Positions 17,241-24,817 of a stretch of DNA of 64,000 nucleotides are shown here, one piece after another. The position numbers and the translations under genes were made by a program. Below the pieces are notes generated by a model. The model was not told the origin of the DNA and did not search any database. It was given only the letters and a program-made list of their open reading frames with translations. Within the stretch, counting starts at the first letter, position 1. Each line of letters starts with the position of its first letter. Source of the DNA: JBGVSA01 sp049840475 (lineage in GTDB: Bacteria > Pseudomonadota > Gammaproteobacteria > Burkholderiales > Rhodocyclaceae); assembly GCA_049840475.1 (NCBI GenBank), contig JASGKX010000003.1, forward strand, positions 248,001 through 312,000. Direction: 5' to 3'.

Positions 17241-18665
17241 ATGTCCAAACAATTCGATGTGGCTGTCATCGGCGGTGGGCCCGCCGGTTACGTGGCGGCC
17301 ATCCGTGCTTCGCAGTTGGGCCTGAATACCGTCTGCTGCGAATCCAACGCCTACGCCGATCCGAAGGGCGAAGCGCGCCTGGGCGGTACGTGCCTGAACG
17401 TAGGCTGCATTCCCTCCAAGGCGCTGCTGCACTCGTCGGAACTGTTCGACCAGGCCAGCCACTCGTTCGTCATGCACGGCATCAAGACCGAAGGCGTGTC
17501 GATCGATGTGCCGTCGATGATCAAGCGCAAGGACAACATCGTCACGCAACTGGTCACCGGCATCAAAGGCCTGTTCCGCAAGTACAAGGTCAACTTCATG
17601 CCCGGCTTGGGCAGCTTCGTCGGTCAGAAGGACGGCCTGTGGCAAGTGAAGATCGGTGAAGAAGTCATCGAAGCCAAGCACGTGATCATCGCCACCGGTT
17701 CGCGCGCTCGTCATCTGCCAGGCATTCCGGTTGACCAGAAGCTGGTGCTGGACAACGAAGGCGCGCTGGACATCGACGAAGTGCCCAAGCGTCTCGGCGT
17801 GATCGGCGCTGGCGTGATCGGCCTTGAGATGGGTTCTGTGTGGAAGCGTCTGGGTTCGCAAGTGACGATCCTCGAAGCGCTGCCCGACTTCCTCGCGGCC
17901 GCCGACCAGAACGTGGCCAAGGAAGCCTGGAAGATCTTCACGACCAAGCAGGGGCTGAACATTCAGCTTGGCGTGAAGATCAAGGAAGTCACCCCGAAGA
18001 AGAAGTCGGTGGTCGTTAAGTACGAAAACGACGAAGGCGAACAGACCGTCGAGTTCGACAAGCTGATCGTTGCCGTCGGGCGCACGCCGAACACTGATGG
18101 CCTCAACACTACCGCCGTCGGCCTGGAGCTGGACGAGCGTGGCCGCGTGAAGGTCGACGAACACTGCGCGACCAACCTGCAGAACGTGTGGGCCATTGGC
18201 GACGTGGTGCCCGGCCCGATGCTGGCGCACAAGGGGATGGAAGAGGGCGTGATGGTGGCGGAAGTCATCTCCGGCCAGTCGGGTCACATCAACTACGACG
18301 CCATTCCCTGGGTTATCTACACGCACCCGGAAATCGCCTGGGTCGGTAAGACCGAGCAAGAACTCAAGGCCGCCAATATTCCGTTCAAGAACGGTCAGAT
18401 TCCGTTCCTGGCGAATGGCCGCGCACTGGGGCAAGGCGACACGACCGGCTTCGTGAAGGTGATCGCGCACGCCGAGACAGACCAGATCCTGGGTGTGCAC
18501 GTCATCGGTACGAATGCTTCGGAACTCATCGCCGAAGCCGTGGTGAGCCTGGAATTTGGCGCTTCCGCCGAAGACCTGGCGCGCACCTGCCACGCGCACC
18601 CGACGCTGTCCGAAGCGATGCACGAGGCGGCACTGGCCGTCGACAAGCGCTCGCTGCATTTCTGA
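17241..18665 (+). CDS. lpdA: Dihydrolipoyl dehydrogenase (E3)
   Basis: FAD/NAD oxidoreductase that reoxidises lipoyl groups of the 2-oxoacid dehydrogenase complexes. 474 residues with FAD motif DVAVIGGGPAGYVAAIRA, the redox disulfide in GGTCLNVGCIPSKALL, NAD motif LGVIGAGVIGLEMGSVW, ATGSRARHLPG, and C-terminal HAHPTLSEAMHEAA carrying the active-site histidine. A 257-base gap without a recognisable gene separates it from odhB, longer than elsewhere in this cluster, so it may have its own promoter. A clear terminator follows. Confidence 0.97.
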   Translation: MSKQFDVAVIGGGPAGYVAAIRASQLGLNTVCCESNAYADPKGEARLGGTCLNVGCIPSKALLHSSELFDQASHSFVMHGIKTEGVSIDVPSMIKRKDNIVTQLVTGIKGLFRKYKVNFMPGLGSFVGQKDGLWQVKIGEEVIEAKHVIIATGSRARHLPGIPVDQKLVLDNEGALDIDEVPKRLGVIGAGVIGLEMGSVWKRLGSQVTILEALPDFLAAADQNVAKEAWKIFTTKQGLNIQLGVKIKEVTPKKKSVVVKYENDEGEQTVEFDKLIVAVGRTPNTDGLNTTAVGLELDERGRVKVDEHCATNLQNVWAIGDVVPGPMLAHKGMEEGVMVAEVISGQSGHINYDAIPWVIYTHPEIAWVGKTEQELKAANIPFKNGQIPFLANGRALGQGDTTGFVKVIAHAETDQILGVHVIGTNASELIAEAVVSLEFGASAEDLARTCHAHPTLSEAMHEAALAVDKRSLHF

Positions 18666-18697
18666 TCGTCGCGTCCGCGGACGCAACGACGGTGCCG

Positions 18698-18735
18698 ATG
18701 GTGCAAGTGTGAAAACGCTTGCACCATTTTTCTTT
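18698..18735 (+). terminator. Intrinsic terminator after lpdA
   Basis: ATGGTGCAAG (18698-18707) and CTTGCACCAT (18718-18727) form a perfect 10-bp stem with a 10-nt loop, followed by a T-rich tract on the plus strand. It separates the odh-lpd unit from zapE. Confidence 0.9.
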
Positions 18736-18767
18736 GTACAGACGACCGGGCTCCGGCCCTTTGCAGC

Positions 18768-19883
18768 ATGACCGCCTATCGCATCCTGAACGTTCCTGAA
18801 TTCGGTGTGCTCGATGCCTATCAGACGCAACTCGAGCAGCGCGACTACAAGGCCGATCCAGCCCAATTGCGTGCCATCGAGCGCCTTCAGGACCTCTACA
18901 CCGAACTGCTCGCATTCAAGGCGCGGCGTCGCACGGCATTGCGCAAACTGCTGTTCAATCCGGATCTGCCGCGCAGCGTGTACCTGTGGGGAGGCGTGGG
19001 GCGCGGCAAGAGCTTCATCATGGATGCGTTTTTCGAGGCCGTGCCGTATCGCCGTAAGCGGCGAGTGCACTTTCACGCCTTCATGCAATCGATCCACCAG
19101 CAACTACGCGCGGCCAAGGACGAGAGCGATCCGCTGTCGCGTGTGGCGGACCACATTGCCGAGGACACACGCCTGCTGTGCTTCGACGAATTCCACGTCT
19201 CGGACATTGCCGATGCGATGATCCTTGGGCGTTTGCTCGAAGCCTTGTTCGAGCGCGGTGTGGTGTTTGTCATGACGTCCAACTATCCGCCCGACGGGCT
19301 ATATCCCAATGGGCTTCAGCGTCATAACTTCATCCCGACCATCGAGCTGATCAAACGGCGCTTCGATGTCGTCGAAGTCGATAACGACACGGACTACCGC
19401 CTGCGTTCGCTCGAGCGCATGAACACCTACATCGTGCCGAGCGGCACGGCCGCCGACGAAACGCTGGGCGCGCACTTCGAGCGCATTGCGGGGCTGGCCG
19501 GGCGGCCGCGTGAGCTCGACGTACTTGGGCGCCCCGTTCACGCGCGCATGGAAGCGCCGGGCGTGGTGTGGTTCGATTTCAAGGACATCTGTGGCGGGCC
19601 GCGCTCGCAGAATGACTATCTCGAAATCGCCCGCGAATACCACACCGTGCTGGTGTCGAACATTCCGGTCATGACGCGCAACCAGTCCAATGAAGCGCGC
19701 CGTTTTACGTGGCTGGTCGATGTGCTGTATGACACGCGCACGAAGCTCATCGTCAGCGCGGCAGCCGAAGCGCCGATGTTGTACCTCGAAGGGCCGAACG
19801 CGCAGGAGTTCCCGCGCACCGTGTCGCGCTTAGTCGAAATGCGTACGGTCGAATATCTCGCCGAGGCGCATCGCCCTCAGTAA
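18768..19883 (+). CDS. zapE: Cell division protein ZapE (AFG1-like ATPase)
   Basis: AFG1/ZapE P-loop ATPase; in E. coli it associates with the Z-ring. 371 residues with Walker A in LWGGVGRGKSFIMDAFF, Walker B in DTRLLCFDEFHVSDIADAM, sensor region VFVMTSNYPPDGLYPNGLQR, and the family C-terminal block LVSNIPVMTRNQSNEARRF. It sits at the end of the TCA locus as in many Burkholderiales but after a terminator, so it is probably transcribed separately or by read-through. Confidence 0.93.
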   Translation: MTAYRILNVPEFGVLDAYQTQLEQRDYKADPAQLRAIERLQDLYTELLAFKARRRTALRKLLFNPDLPRSVYLWGGVGRGKSFIMDAFFEAVPYRRKRRVHFHAFMQSIHQQLRAAKDESDPLSRVADHIAEDTRLLCFDEFHVSDIADAMILGRLLEALFERGVVFVMTSNYPPDGLYPNGLQRHNFIPTIELIKRRFDVVEVDNDTDYRLRSLERMNTYIVPSGTAADETLGAHFERIAGLAGRPRELDVLGRPVHARMEAPGVVWFDFKDICGGPRSQNDYLEIAREYHTVLVSNIPVMTRNQSNEARRFTWLVDVLYDTRTKLIVSAAAEAPMLYLEGPNAQEFPRTVSRLVEMRTVEYLAEAHRPQ

Positions 19884-19986
19884 AGCGATGACGGACGAGG
19901 GTTGTTTGATGTTGACCACCCTCCGGCTGCACCGCGGCAACGTATAAACCCGGCTGTAAGAAAAAAAGTAACGGGGGGGTAGGACG

Positions 19987-21186
19987 GTGTTGGGATTTCT
20001 ACGACGACTGAGCGCGGGGGCGCTGCTGCTCGTCTCGCTCTTTGCCGCGGGTGTTGCCCATGGCATGACCTATCAACGCGCCGGCGATGTGTTGATCGTC
20101 ACTGGCGCTGTCGATGTGACCGACCGCGCGTTGCTCGCAGCCCACTTCAAGCAGGGCTCTCGTGTGCTCGTGTTACGCAACATGGCCGGCGCGCTTGATC
20201 ACATGGACATTTATGACGACGTGGCAACTGTCGTCAGGCGGGCGGGTGCCACGACCGTCGCCGAGGGCACTTGCTCTGGCGCCTGCGCAATGTTGTTCGC
20301 CGCGGGAACCGAGCGTCGCTTTGCCGCCGGCTCGCCACAACAACCCACCGTGGTGTGGATCGGCTCCGCTGGTGAGGCGATGCGCAATGCCTACACCTTT
20401 TATTCGCGGATGCTGCGCGCGATGCCGTTCGGTTTGCTCACCCGTAACACCGCCGCAGGCAAAAGCGGGCGAGCGCTGGCTGGCATGCCGTCACCAACGC
20501 AGCCCGAAGGGCTTCTCTATGAATGCCAGCAAGAGGGTTCGCCCGCCTCGTGCACGCTCGTCGAACGGCTGACGGCCTGGAGCAGCGGCCTGATCACGTC
20601 GCCTCAACTGTTTGATGTGCCCGCCGTGGCGTTCGCCCAGGCCCCTGCACCGGTGCAGAAACCGGCTCCAGCGCCCGCTGTCGAGTCTGCAGCGGAGATT
20701 CGTGCTGCGGTCTTGCCGAAACCGGTCGCAAGCGCGCCCGTCGCTGCGCCACAACCCACGCCCGTACCGGCCGCGATCGTCGCGCCGGCACAAGTGCCTG
20801 CCCCGCCACCGGTACCCCAGGAGCCAGTGAAGCAAGTTTCGACCGCGTCGCAGGTGTCTCTGGTCAGCGCAATGCTGGCGGCCTCTGTCGAGCAGGGCGT
20901 CGGGCCGACAGGCATCGGTACGGTCTTCCGCAGGGACGACAAGATTTTTGCCTATGCCGCTTTCAGCTGGTCGAACACCGCAGGTGGCAAACATGTCTTC
21001 GAGACGCGCTGGTACCGCGGCACCGAGGTCGTCGTTCGTCCGGCGGTTGTGCCGGTGGAGTGGGGCGCTTCGCCGGGTGCCGTCTGGCAGAGCATCGGTG
21101 CTGACCTGTTGGGGGTGGGCAGCTACCGCGTGGAATTCGTCATCGATGGGCGCGTCGTGGCGACCAAGGCCTTCTCCGTTCAATAG
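19987..21186 (+). CDS. Secreted protein with ClpP-like (COG3904-type) domain, paralogue 1
   Basis: No named family member is recognised. The 399-residue product (GTG start at 19987) has a signal peptide (LLLVSLFAAGVAHG). A domain of about 170 residues follows whose pattern RAGATTVAEGTCSGACAMLF plus an AGTERRFA segment resembles periplasmic ClpP-fold proteins of the COG3904 type, in which a Ser-x-Ala-Cys element occupies the nucleophile position. Residues about 215-285 are a Pro/Ala/Val-rich linker. The C-terminal ~115 residues (FAYAAFSWSNTAGGKHVFET, GSYRVEFVIDGRVVATKAFS) form a compact beta-rich domain. A second copy follows in tandem. Proteolytic activity is speculative. Confidence 0.7.
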   Translation: MLGFLRRLSAGALLLVSLFAAGVAHGMTYQRAGDVLIVTGAVDVTDRALLAAHFKQGSRVLVLRNMAGALDHMDIYDDVATVVRRAGATTVAEGTCSGACAMLFAAGTERRFAAGSPQQPTVVWIGSAGEAMRNAYTFYSRMLRAMPFGLLTRNTAAGKSGRALAGMPSPTQPEGLLYECQQEGSPASCTLVERLTAWSSGLITSPQLFDVPAVAFAQAPAPVQKPAPAPAVESAAEIRAAVLPKPVASAPVAAPQPTPVPAAIVAPAQVPAPPPVPQEPVKQVSTASQVSLVSAMLAASVEQGVGPTGIGTVFRRDDKIFAYAAFSWSNTAGGKHVFETRWYRGTEVVVRPAVVPVEWGASPGAVWQSIGADLLGVGSYRVEFVIDGRVVATKAFSVQ

Positions 21187-21210
21187 TCTTTGCCGGTGCA
21201 GAATCAGGGT

Positions 21211-22364
21211 ATGCATTCCAAAATCAAACGGGTCGCCATCGTGGCGGCCGTGATGGCGGCAGCACTTGCCGTCAGCGCCGTGCAGGCGCTGACGTACAGT
21301 CGTGACGGTGAGGTGCTCACCGTCGGTGGCGAGCTGAATTCGCGGATCGAGATCAACTGCAGCAGCACTTTCTGAACGGAGCGAAGGTGCTCGTGTTGCG
21401 GGGCGTCGCCGGTTCGGTCGATCGCATCGATGGATACGTTGCGGTGGCGGCGGTGGTGGCGCGTCACCGTATCACCACGGTGGCCGACGGGGACTGCACC
21501 AATGCCTGCGCCATGTTGTTCGTCAGCGGTGCGCAACGGCGCTTCGCGCAACGGCCTGATCAAGCGCCTGGTCGCGTGGCGATCAGTGGCGCACGCGTCA
21601 TGGCGGGTAATGCCACTGTCACCAGCAATGCTTACAGCTTCTACCGGAGTGCCTTGCGCAACATGCCATTCGGCCTGCTCAATCGTTATGCAGGGGGCGG
21701 CAGTAGCGGTGCGCTCTATGCCTTGCAGCCGGACGCGGCACATCCGCAGGGCGCGCTCATGGAGTGTCCGACCGATAAGCTCAACGAGATGTGCGAGCCC
21801 GCGGGCAGTCGTACGGCGCTCAGCACGGGTGTGATCACATCCGTCGAGCCGTTTGTCCTGGCGCCGTATGCACCGCCGACGCCGGTCGGATTCCCGCAGC
21901 CTGCAGGCAATGCGGCGAACCCGCCTGCGCCCGCATCTCCGCCGGGTTCGCCGCCAGCGAGCAGGCCCCCTGCCACTGCGCAGCCTGTCGCCACACAGCC
22001 TGCTCAGACCCAGCCTTTGTCCAACATGTCGGTAACCCTGTTCATTGCCATGTTGGCTACGAAGATGGAGCCGGGCGTCGGTCCGAGTGGCGCGGGTTCC
22101 CGTTTCAGCACCGCCGATGACATCGTGGCCTATGCGGCCTTTCAGTGGTCGGGCGGGGTCGGAGGTTCGCACATATTCGAGACGCGCTGGTATCGCGGCG
22201 ACGATCTGGTCTACCGGGGGCCGTCTTCCACGGTGCAATGGAATGCGGCGCCGGGTGCGGCCTGGCAGGTTGTGCCGGCACGCCTTTTGGGGGCGGGGAG
22301 CTATCGCACGGTCTACCTGCTCGACGGCAAGGAGGTTGCGACCAAGGCCTTCACCGTCGAGTAA
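21211..22364 (+). pseudogene. Secreted ClpP-like (COG3904-type) protein, paralogue 2, one frameshift
   Basis: Tandem paralogue of the preceding gene with the same architecture: signal peptide (MHSKIKRVAIVAAVMAAALA), ClpP-like region with TTVADGDCTNACAMLFVSGA, Pro-rich linker (PPGSPPASRPPATAQP) and the same C-terminal domain (DIVAYAAFQWSGGVGGSHIF, GAGSYRTVYLLDGKEVATKA). After GGELNS, near 21342, the frame is lost by what looks like one missing base; restoring it gives ADRDQLQQHFLNGAKVLVLR, which aligns with paralogue 1 without gaps. In this copy the serine of the SGAC element is replaced by asparagine (TNAC), hinting at loss of any nucleophile. Corrected length is about 384 residues. Confidence 0.7.
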
Positions 22365-22365
22365 C

Positions 22366-22405
22366 GCCGTTGGCGCGCCGAAGCCGTTTCAGGCGCGGCA
22401 ACGGC
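22366..22405. terminator. Hairpin between convergent paralogue 2 and HNH gene
   Basis: GCCGTTGGCGCGCC (22366-22379) pairs with GGCGCGGCAACGGC (22392-22405) with one mismatch. The HNH stop codon lies in the loop. There is only a short T-run on the plus side, so it is a weak candidate for a bidirectional terminator. Confidence 0.4.
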
Positions 22406-22995
22406 TTTGCGCGGGCAGGTGGCGCGCGAGGAAGTCCATCTGGTCGGCCAGGATGTTGCGGTTCGACAGAATCAGGTATTCGGCCTTGTTTGGCACGTAC
22501 GGCGCATAGAGCAGCAGCATATGCGCCTGCTCCGGCGTGCGGCCAGCTTTGCGCTGGTTGCAGTGTCGGCACGCCGTGACGACGTTCATCCAGGTGTCCA
22601 GCCCTCCGTGCGATACGGGTACGACGTGGTCGCGCGTGAGCTTCTGCACTGAATACTCATCGCCGCAATAGGCACACATGTGCCGATCGCGGTGGAACAA
22701 TTCGCGATTGGAAAGCGGCGGAACCTGGATCAGGCTGCGGGCAGGCAATGCCTTGCCTTTGATGGCGATGATGCTGTTGGCTGTCAGCATCGAACGCGTG
22801 CCGGTCAGGCGTGACGTGCCGCCATAGAAGGTAAAACGGTGTTCCCCCGCGTCCCAGGCGACGAGGTTCTTGGAGTAGTAGAACAACGCATGCTGCCAGG
22901 TTCACCCAGCGATGAGGCTGGCCGTGCATATCCAGCGTCAGGATGAGTGGGCGTCGTTCCACGTAGAGAGGTCGTGGCTCCGTGGCGGTACGCAT
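22389..22995 (-). pseudogene. HNH endonuclease family protein, one frameshift
   Basis: HNH nuclease of the McrA-like type, a small stand-alone protein common in Burkholderiales. It starts at the ATG at 22995 (AGGAGG upstream) with PRPLYVERRPLILTLDMHGQ. After HRWVN, near 22900, one extra base shifts the frame; the rest (FYYSKNLVAWDAGEHRFTFY and onward) is in another frame. The nuclease core is complete: CAYCGDEY, the catalytic-type DHVVPVSHGG, then NVVTACRHCNQRKAGR with zinc-ligand CxxC pairs. The corrected length is about 201 residues. A leader of roughly 200 bases with strong predicted RNA structure precedes it. Substrate is unknown. Confidence 0.8.
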
Positions 22996-23042
22996 GGTGT
23001 CAGAGGCTCCTCCTAGAAACCTGTTCCTGATCCTGTTGCGAG

Positions 23043-23175
23043 GCCGTCTTCGGGGCTATTGCGCACCTCGGAGCCCGTATAACCGTGGTGGGGATTCCGG
23101 TCTTGCGCTGCGGTTCGCCCCGCTGATGCCTCTTGCTCATATCGTGAGCTGATTCGGAGGCCATCAGACAACGGC
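23043..23175 (-). ncRNA. Candidate structured 5' leader RNA upstream of the HNH gene
   Basis: On the minus strand an outer stem GCCGT/ACGGC (23175-23171 with 23047-23043) encloses two domains. The first is a long arm with stacked stems CTGAT/ATCAG, GCCTC/GAGGC and GCTCA/TGAGC (23167-23123) closed by a 5-nt loop. The second is closed by CGGGGC/GCCCCG (23122-23117 with 23056-23051) and contains GCGCA/TGCGC. All these pairings are exact. The element lies between the Nudix gene and the HNH ribosome-binding site. It matches none of the riboswitch classes I could recall. It may be a cis-regulator or an independent small RNA. Confidence 0.45.
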
Positions 23176-23247
23176 AGTCCCCCCAAGGATATTCCTATAG
23201 TGTTTTTTTTCAATCGCCTGCGGCCCATCCGCCGTCAGACGGAAACC

Positions 23248-23285
23248 GGGCCTGAATTCATATTTGAATCAATGAATTCAGGCCC
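23248..23285 (-). terminator. Long hairpin after the Nudix gene
   Basis: GGGCCTGAATTCAT (23248-23261) pairs perfectly with ATGAATTCAGGCCC (23272-23285) with a 10-nt loop, 19 bases past the Nudix stop. There is no T-run on either side. It could end or protect the Nudix transcript, or separate it from the HNH leader. Confidence 0.5.
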
Positions 23286-23303
23286 GTCTGCCATGGCTTG
23301 TCT

Positions 23304-23846
23304 TCACGCAGCAGGTGGCGGTGAGAGATCGGCCACGCGGAAGCGGAAACGTCCTTCGCGGCGGTCGGCGAAGAAATGACGCAGGGTGAGGGCGATCGAG
23401 CGGAAGGCGATTTCGTCCCAAGGGATTTCGTCTTCGCGCATGAGCGCGACTTCCAGCGATTCGGGCCCCGGGGCGAAATCAGTATCCATCAGGCGAGCCC
23501 GGTACAGCATGTGGACCTGACTGATGTGGGGGACGTTGACCAGCGTGTACATCTCGGTCAATTCGATGCGCGCGCAGGCTTCTTCCATGGTTTCACGAAC
23601 AGCGGCCTGGCCGGTGGTTTCCTCGTTTTCCATAAAGCCCGCAGGCAACGTCCACAGACCGTGGCGCGGCTCGATGGCGCGGCGGCAGAGCAGTATGCGG
23701 TCTTCCCACACCGCCAGCGCGCCGACCACCATTTTTGGATTCTGATAGTGAATGGTGCCGCAGGCATCGCACACGAAGCGCGGCATTACATCGCCAGCTG
23801 GAATCCGCAGCGCCACTTCGGCGCCGCAGGCTGAACAGAATTTCAT
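23304..23846 (-). CDS. Nudix hydrolase with N-terminal zinc ribbon
   Basis: 180 residues from the ATG at 23846 (MKFCSACGAEVALRIP). Two CxxC pairs (CSAC, CDAC) form a zinc ribbon typical of the Nudix_N_2 group, followed by HYQNPKMVVGALAVWEDRIL. The Nudix box is GFMENEETTGQAAVRETMEE with an A in place of the usual following glycine. Members hydrolyse nucleoside diphosphate derivatives such as ADP-ribose or NADH-like compounds; the substrate here is not determinable. The upstream in-frame ATG at 23876 would add ten residues before the zinc ribbon and is less likely. Confidence 0.85.
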   Translation of the reverse strand: MKFCSACGAEVALRIPAGDVMPRFVCDACGTIHYQNPKMVVGALAVWEDRILLCRRAIEPRHGLWTLPAGFMENEETTGQAAVRETMEEACARIELTEMYTLVNVPHISQVHMLYRARLMDTDFAPGPESLEVALMREDEIPWDEIAFRSIALTLRHFFADRREGRFRFRVADLSPPPAA

Positions 23847-24007
23847 GGGCAGGCCTTCCGATGGATTCCCTCGCATTCTAACGTGCCCTTTGGTGCGCTA
23901 CGAATCGCTAAAGGCCTACGCCGTCGCGCCGATAAACGGATCACAAGGCCGTGTCGCACGGCCGTCCGACAATAAACAGAACAACACCAGCACGCCGTCA
24001 CAGACCC

Positions 24008-24793
24008 ATGTCGTCGCCTATCGATCTGTCGCGCTTTGAACAACTGAAAGCCTCTGGCGACTTGCCCTCGCCGAAGGGCGTTGCGCTGGCGATCATGCGC
24101 GTCATGCAACACGAAGACGTGTCGATGGCCGAGCTTGCGCGCATCATCCGCACGGACCCGGCTTTCGTCGGTCGTCTCATCAAGGCGGCCAATGGGCTGA
24201 TTGGCTACAACCGCCGGCCAGTGGCGTCTATCCAGGACGCGCTCACGGTGCTGGGTCTGCCTGCCGTGCGCACCATGGCGCTGGGCTTTTCGTTGCTGAC
24301 CAATTACCGCAGCGGTTCGTGCTCGGAGTTCAACTATGGACACTTCTGGTCGGCGTCGCTATTGCGCGCTGTCGCCGCGCAGGCGCTGAGCCAGCGCACG
24401 CGCGCTGCCGCGCCGGATGAGACGTACTGCCTCGGCCTGCTCTCGCGCGTGGGCGAGCTGGCTCTGGCGACGCTCTATCCGCGTGAATATTCGCAACTGC
24501 TGGCTGTGGCGCGGCAGGACACGTCGGTGACGCTGCTTGAGCTGGAGAGCCGCGAGTTCGCCATGAACCATGCGGAACTCGGCGCTGCGATGCTGGCGGA
24601 CTGGGGTTTGCCGCGAGTGTTCACCGAAGCGGCCTATCACTGCGCCAGCGGTACTTCCGGCACTGCACCAGAGGGGTCGCGCGACCACGTGCTGATCCAG
24701 TCTTTGTCGGTGGCGACACTGATGGCGCAGTCCTGCCTGGCCGAGGAGGGCGAACGTCCGCCACTGCTGCGTCGCGTGCTGACTGCGGGTTAA
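24008..24793 (+). CDS. HDOD-domain protein (N-terminal part of an interrupted signalling protein)
   Basis: 261 residues forming an HDOD output domain (SPKGVALAIMRVMQHEDVSM, RTDPAFVGRLIKAANGLIGY, VASIQDALTVLGLPAVRTMA, then NHAELGAAMLADWGLP). It ends at a TAA (24791-24793). The same reading frame continues without another stop into the next gene, and the bases between them encode a plausible junction (RLGFDDEV). A single CAA-to-TAA change would explain the split, so this is probably the N-terminal module of one 662-residue HDOD-receiver-GGDEF protein. As it stands, only the HDOD half would be made. Confidence 0.75.
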   Translation: MSSPIDLSRFEQLKASGDLPSPKGVALAIMRVMQHEDVSMAELARIIRTDPAFVGRLIKAANGLIGYNRRPVASIQDALTVLGLPAVRTMALGFSLLTNYRSGSCSEFNYGHFWSASLLRAVAAQALSQRTRAAAPDETYCLGLLSRVGELALATLYPREYSQLLAVARQDTSVTLLELESREFAMNHAELGAAMLADWGLPRVFTEAAYHCASGTSGTAPEGSRDHVLIQSLSVATLMAQSCLAEEGERPPLLRRVLTAG

Positions 24794-24817
24794 CGGCTCG
24801 GCTTCGACGACGAAGTC

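Noticed and set aside
17079..19103. A 674-codon open frame antisense to lpdA and zapE
   Set aside because: It crosses two well-supported genes and the terminator between them, so it is a codon-bias shadow.
23043..23175. Identity of the HNH leader as a cobalamin or TPP riboswitch
   Set aside because: A short CCCCGAAGAC stretch recalls part of the cobalamin consensus, but the conserved core boxes of both classes are absent and the branching differs.
23013..23228. A 71-codon frame in the HNH leader
   Set aside because: It has no ribosome site, its composition is not protein-like, and it coincides with a region of exact RNA pairing.
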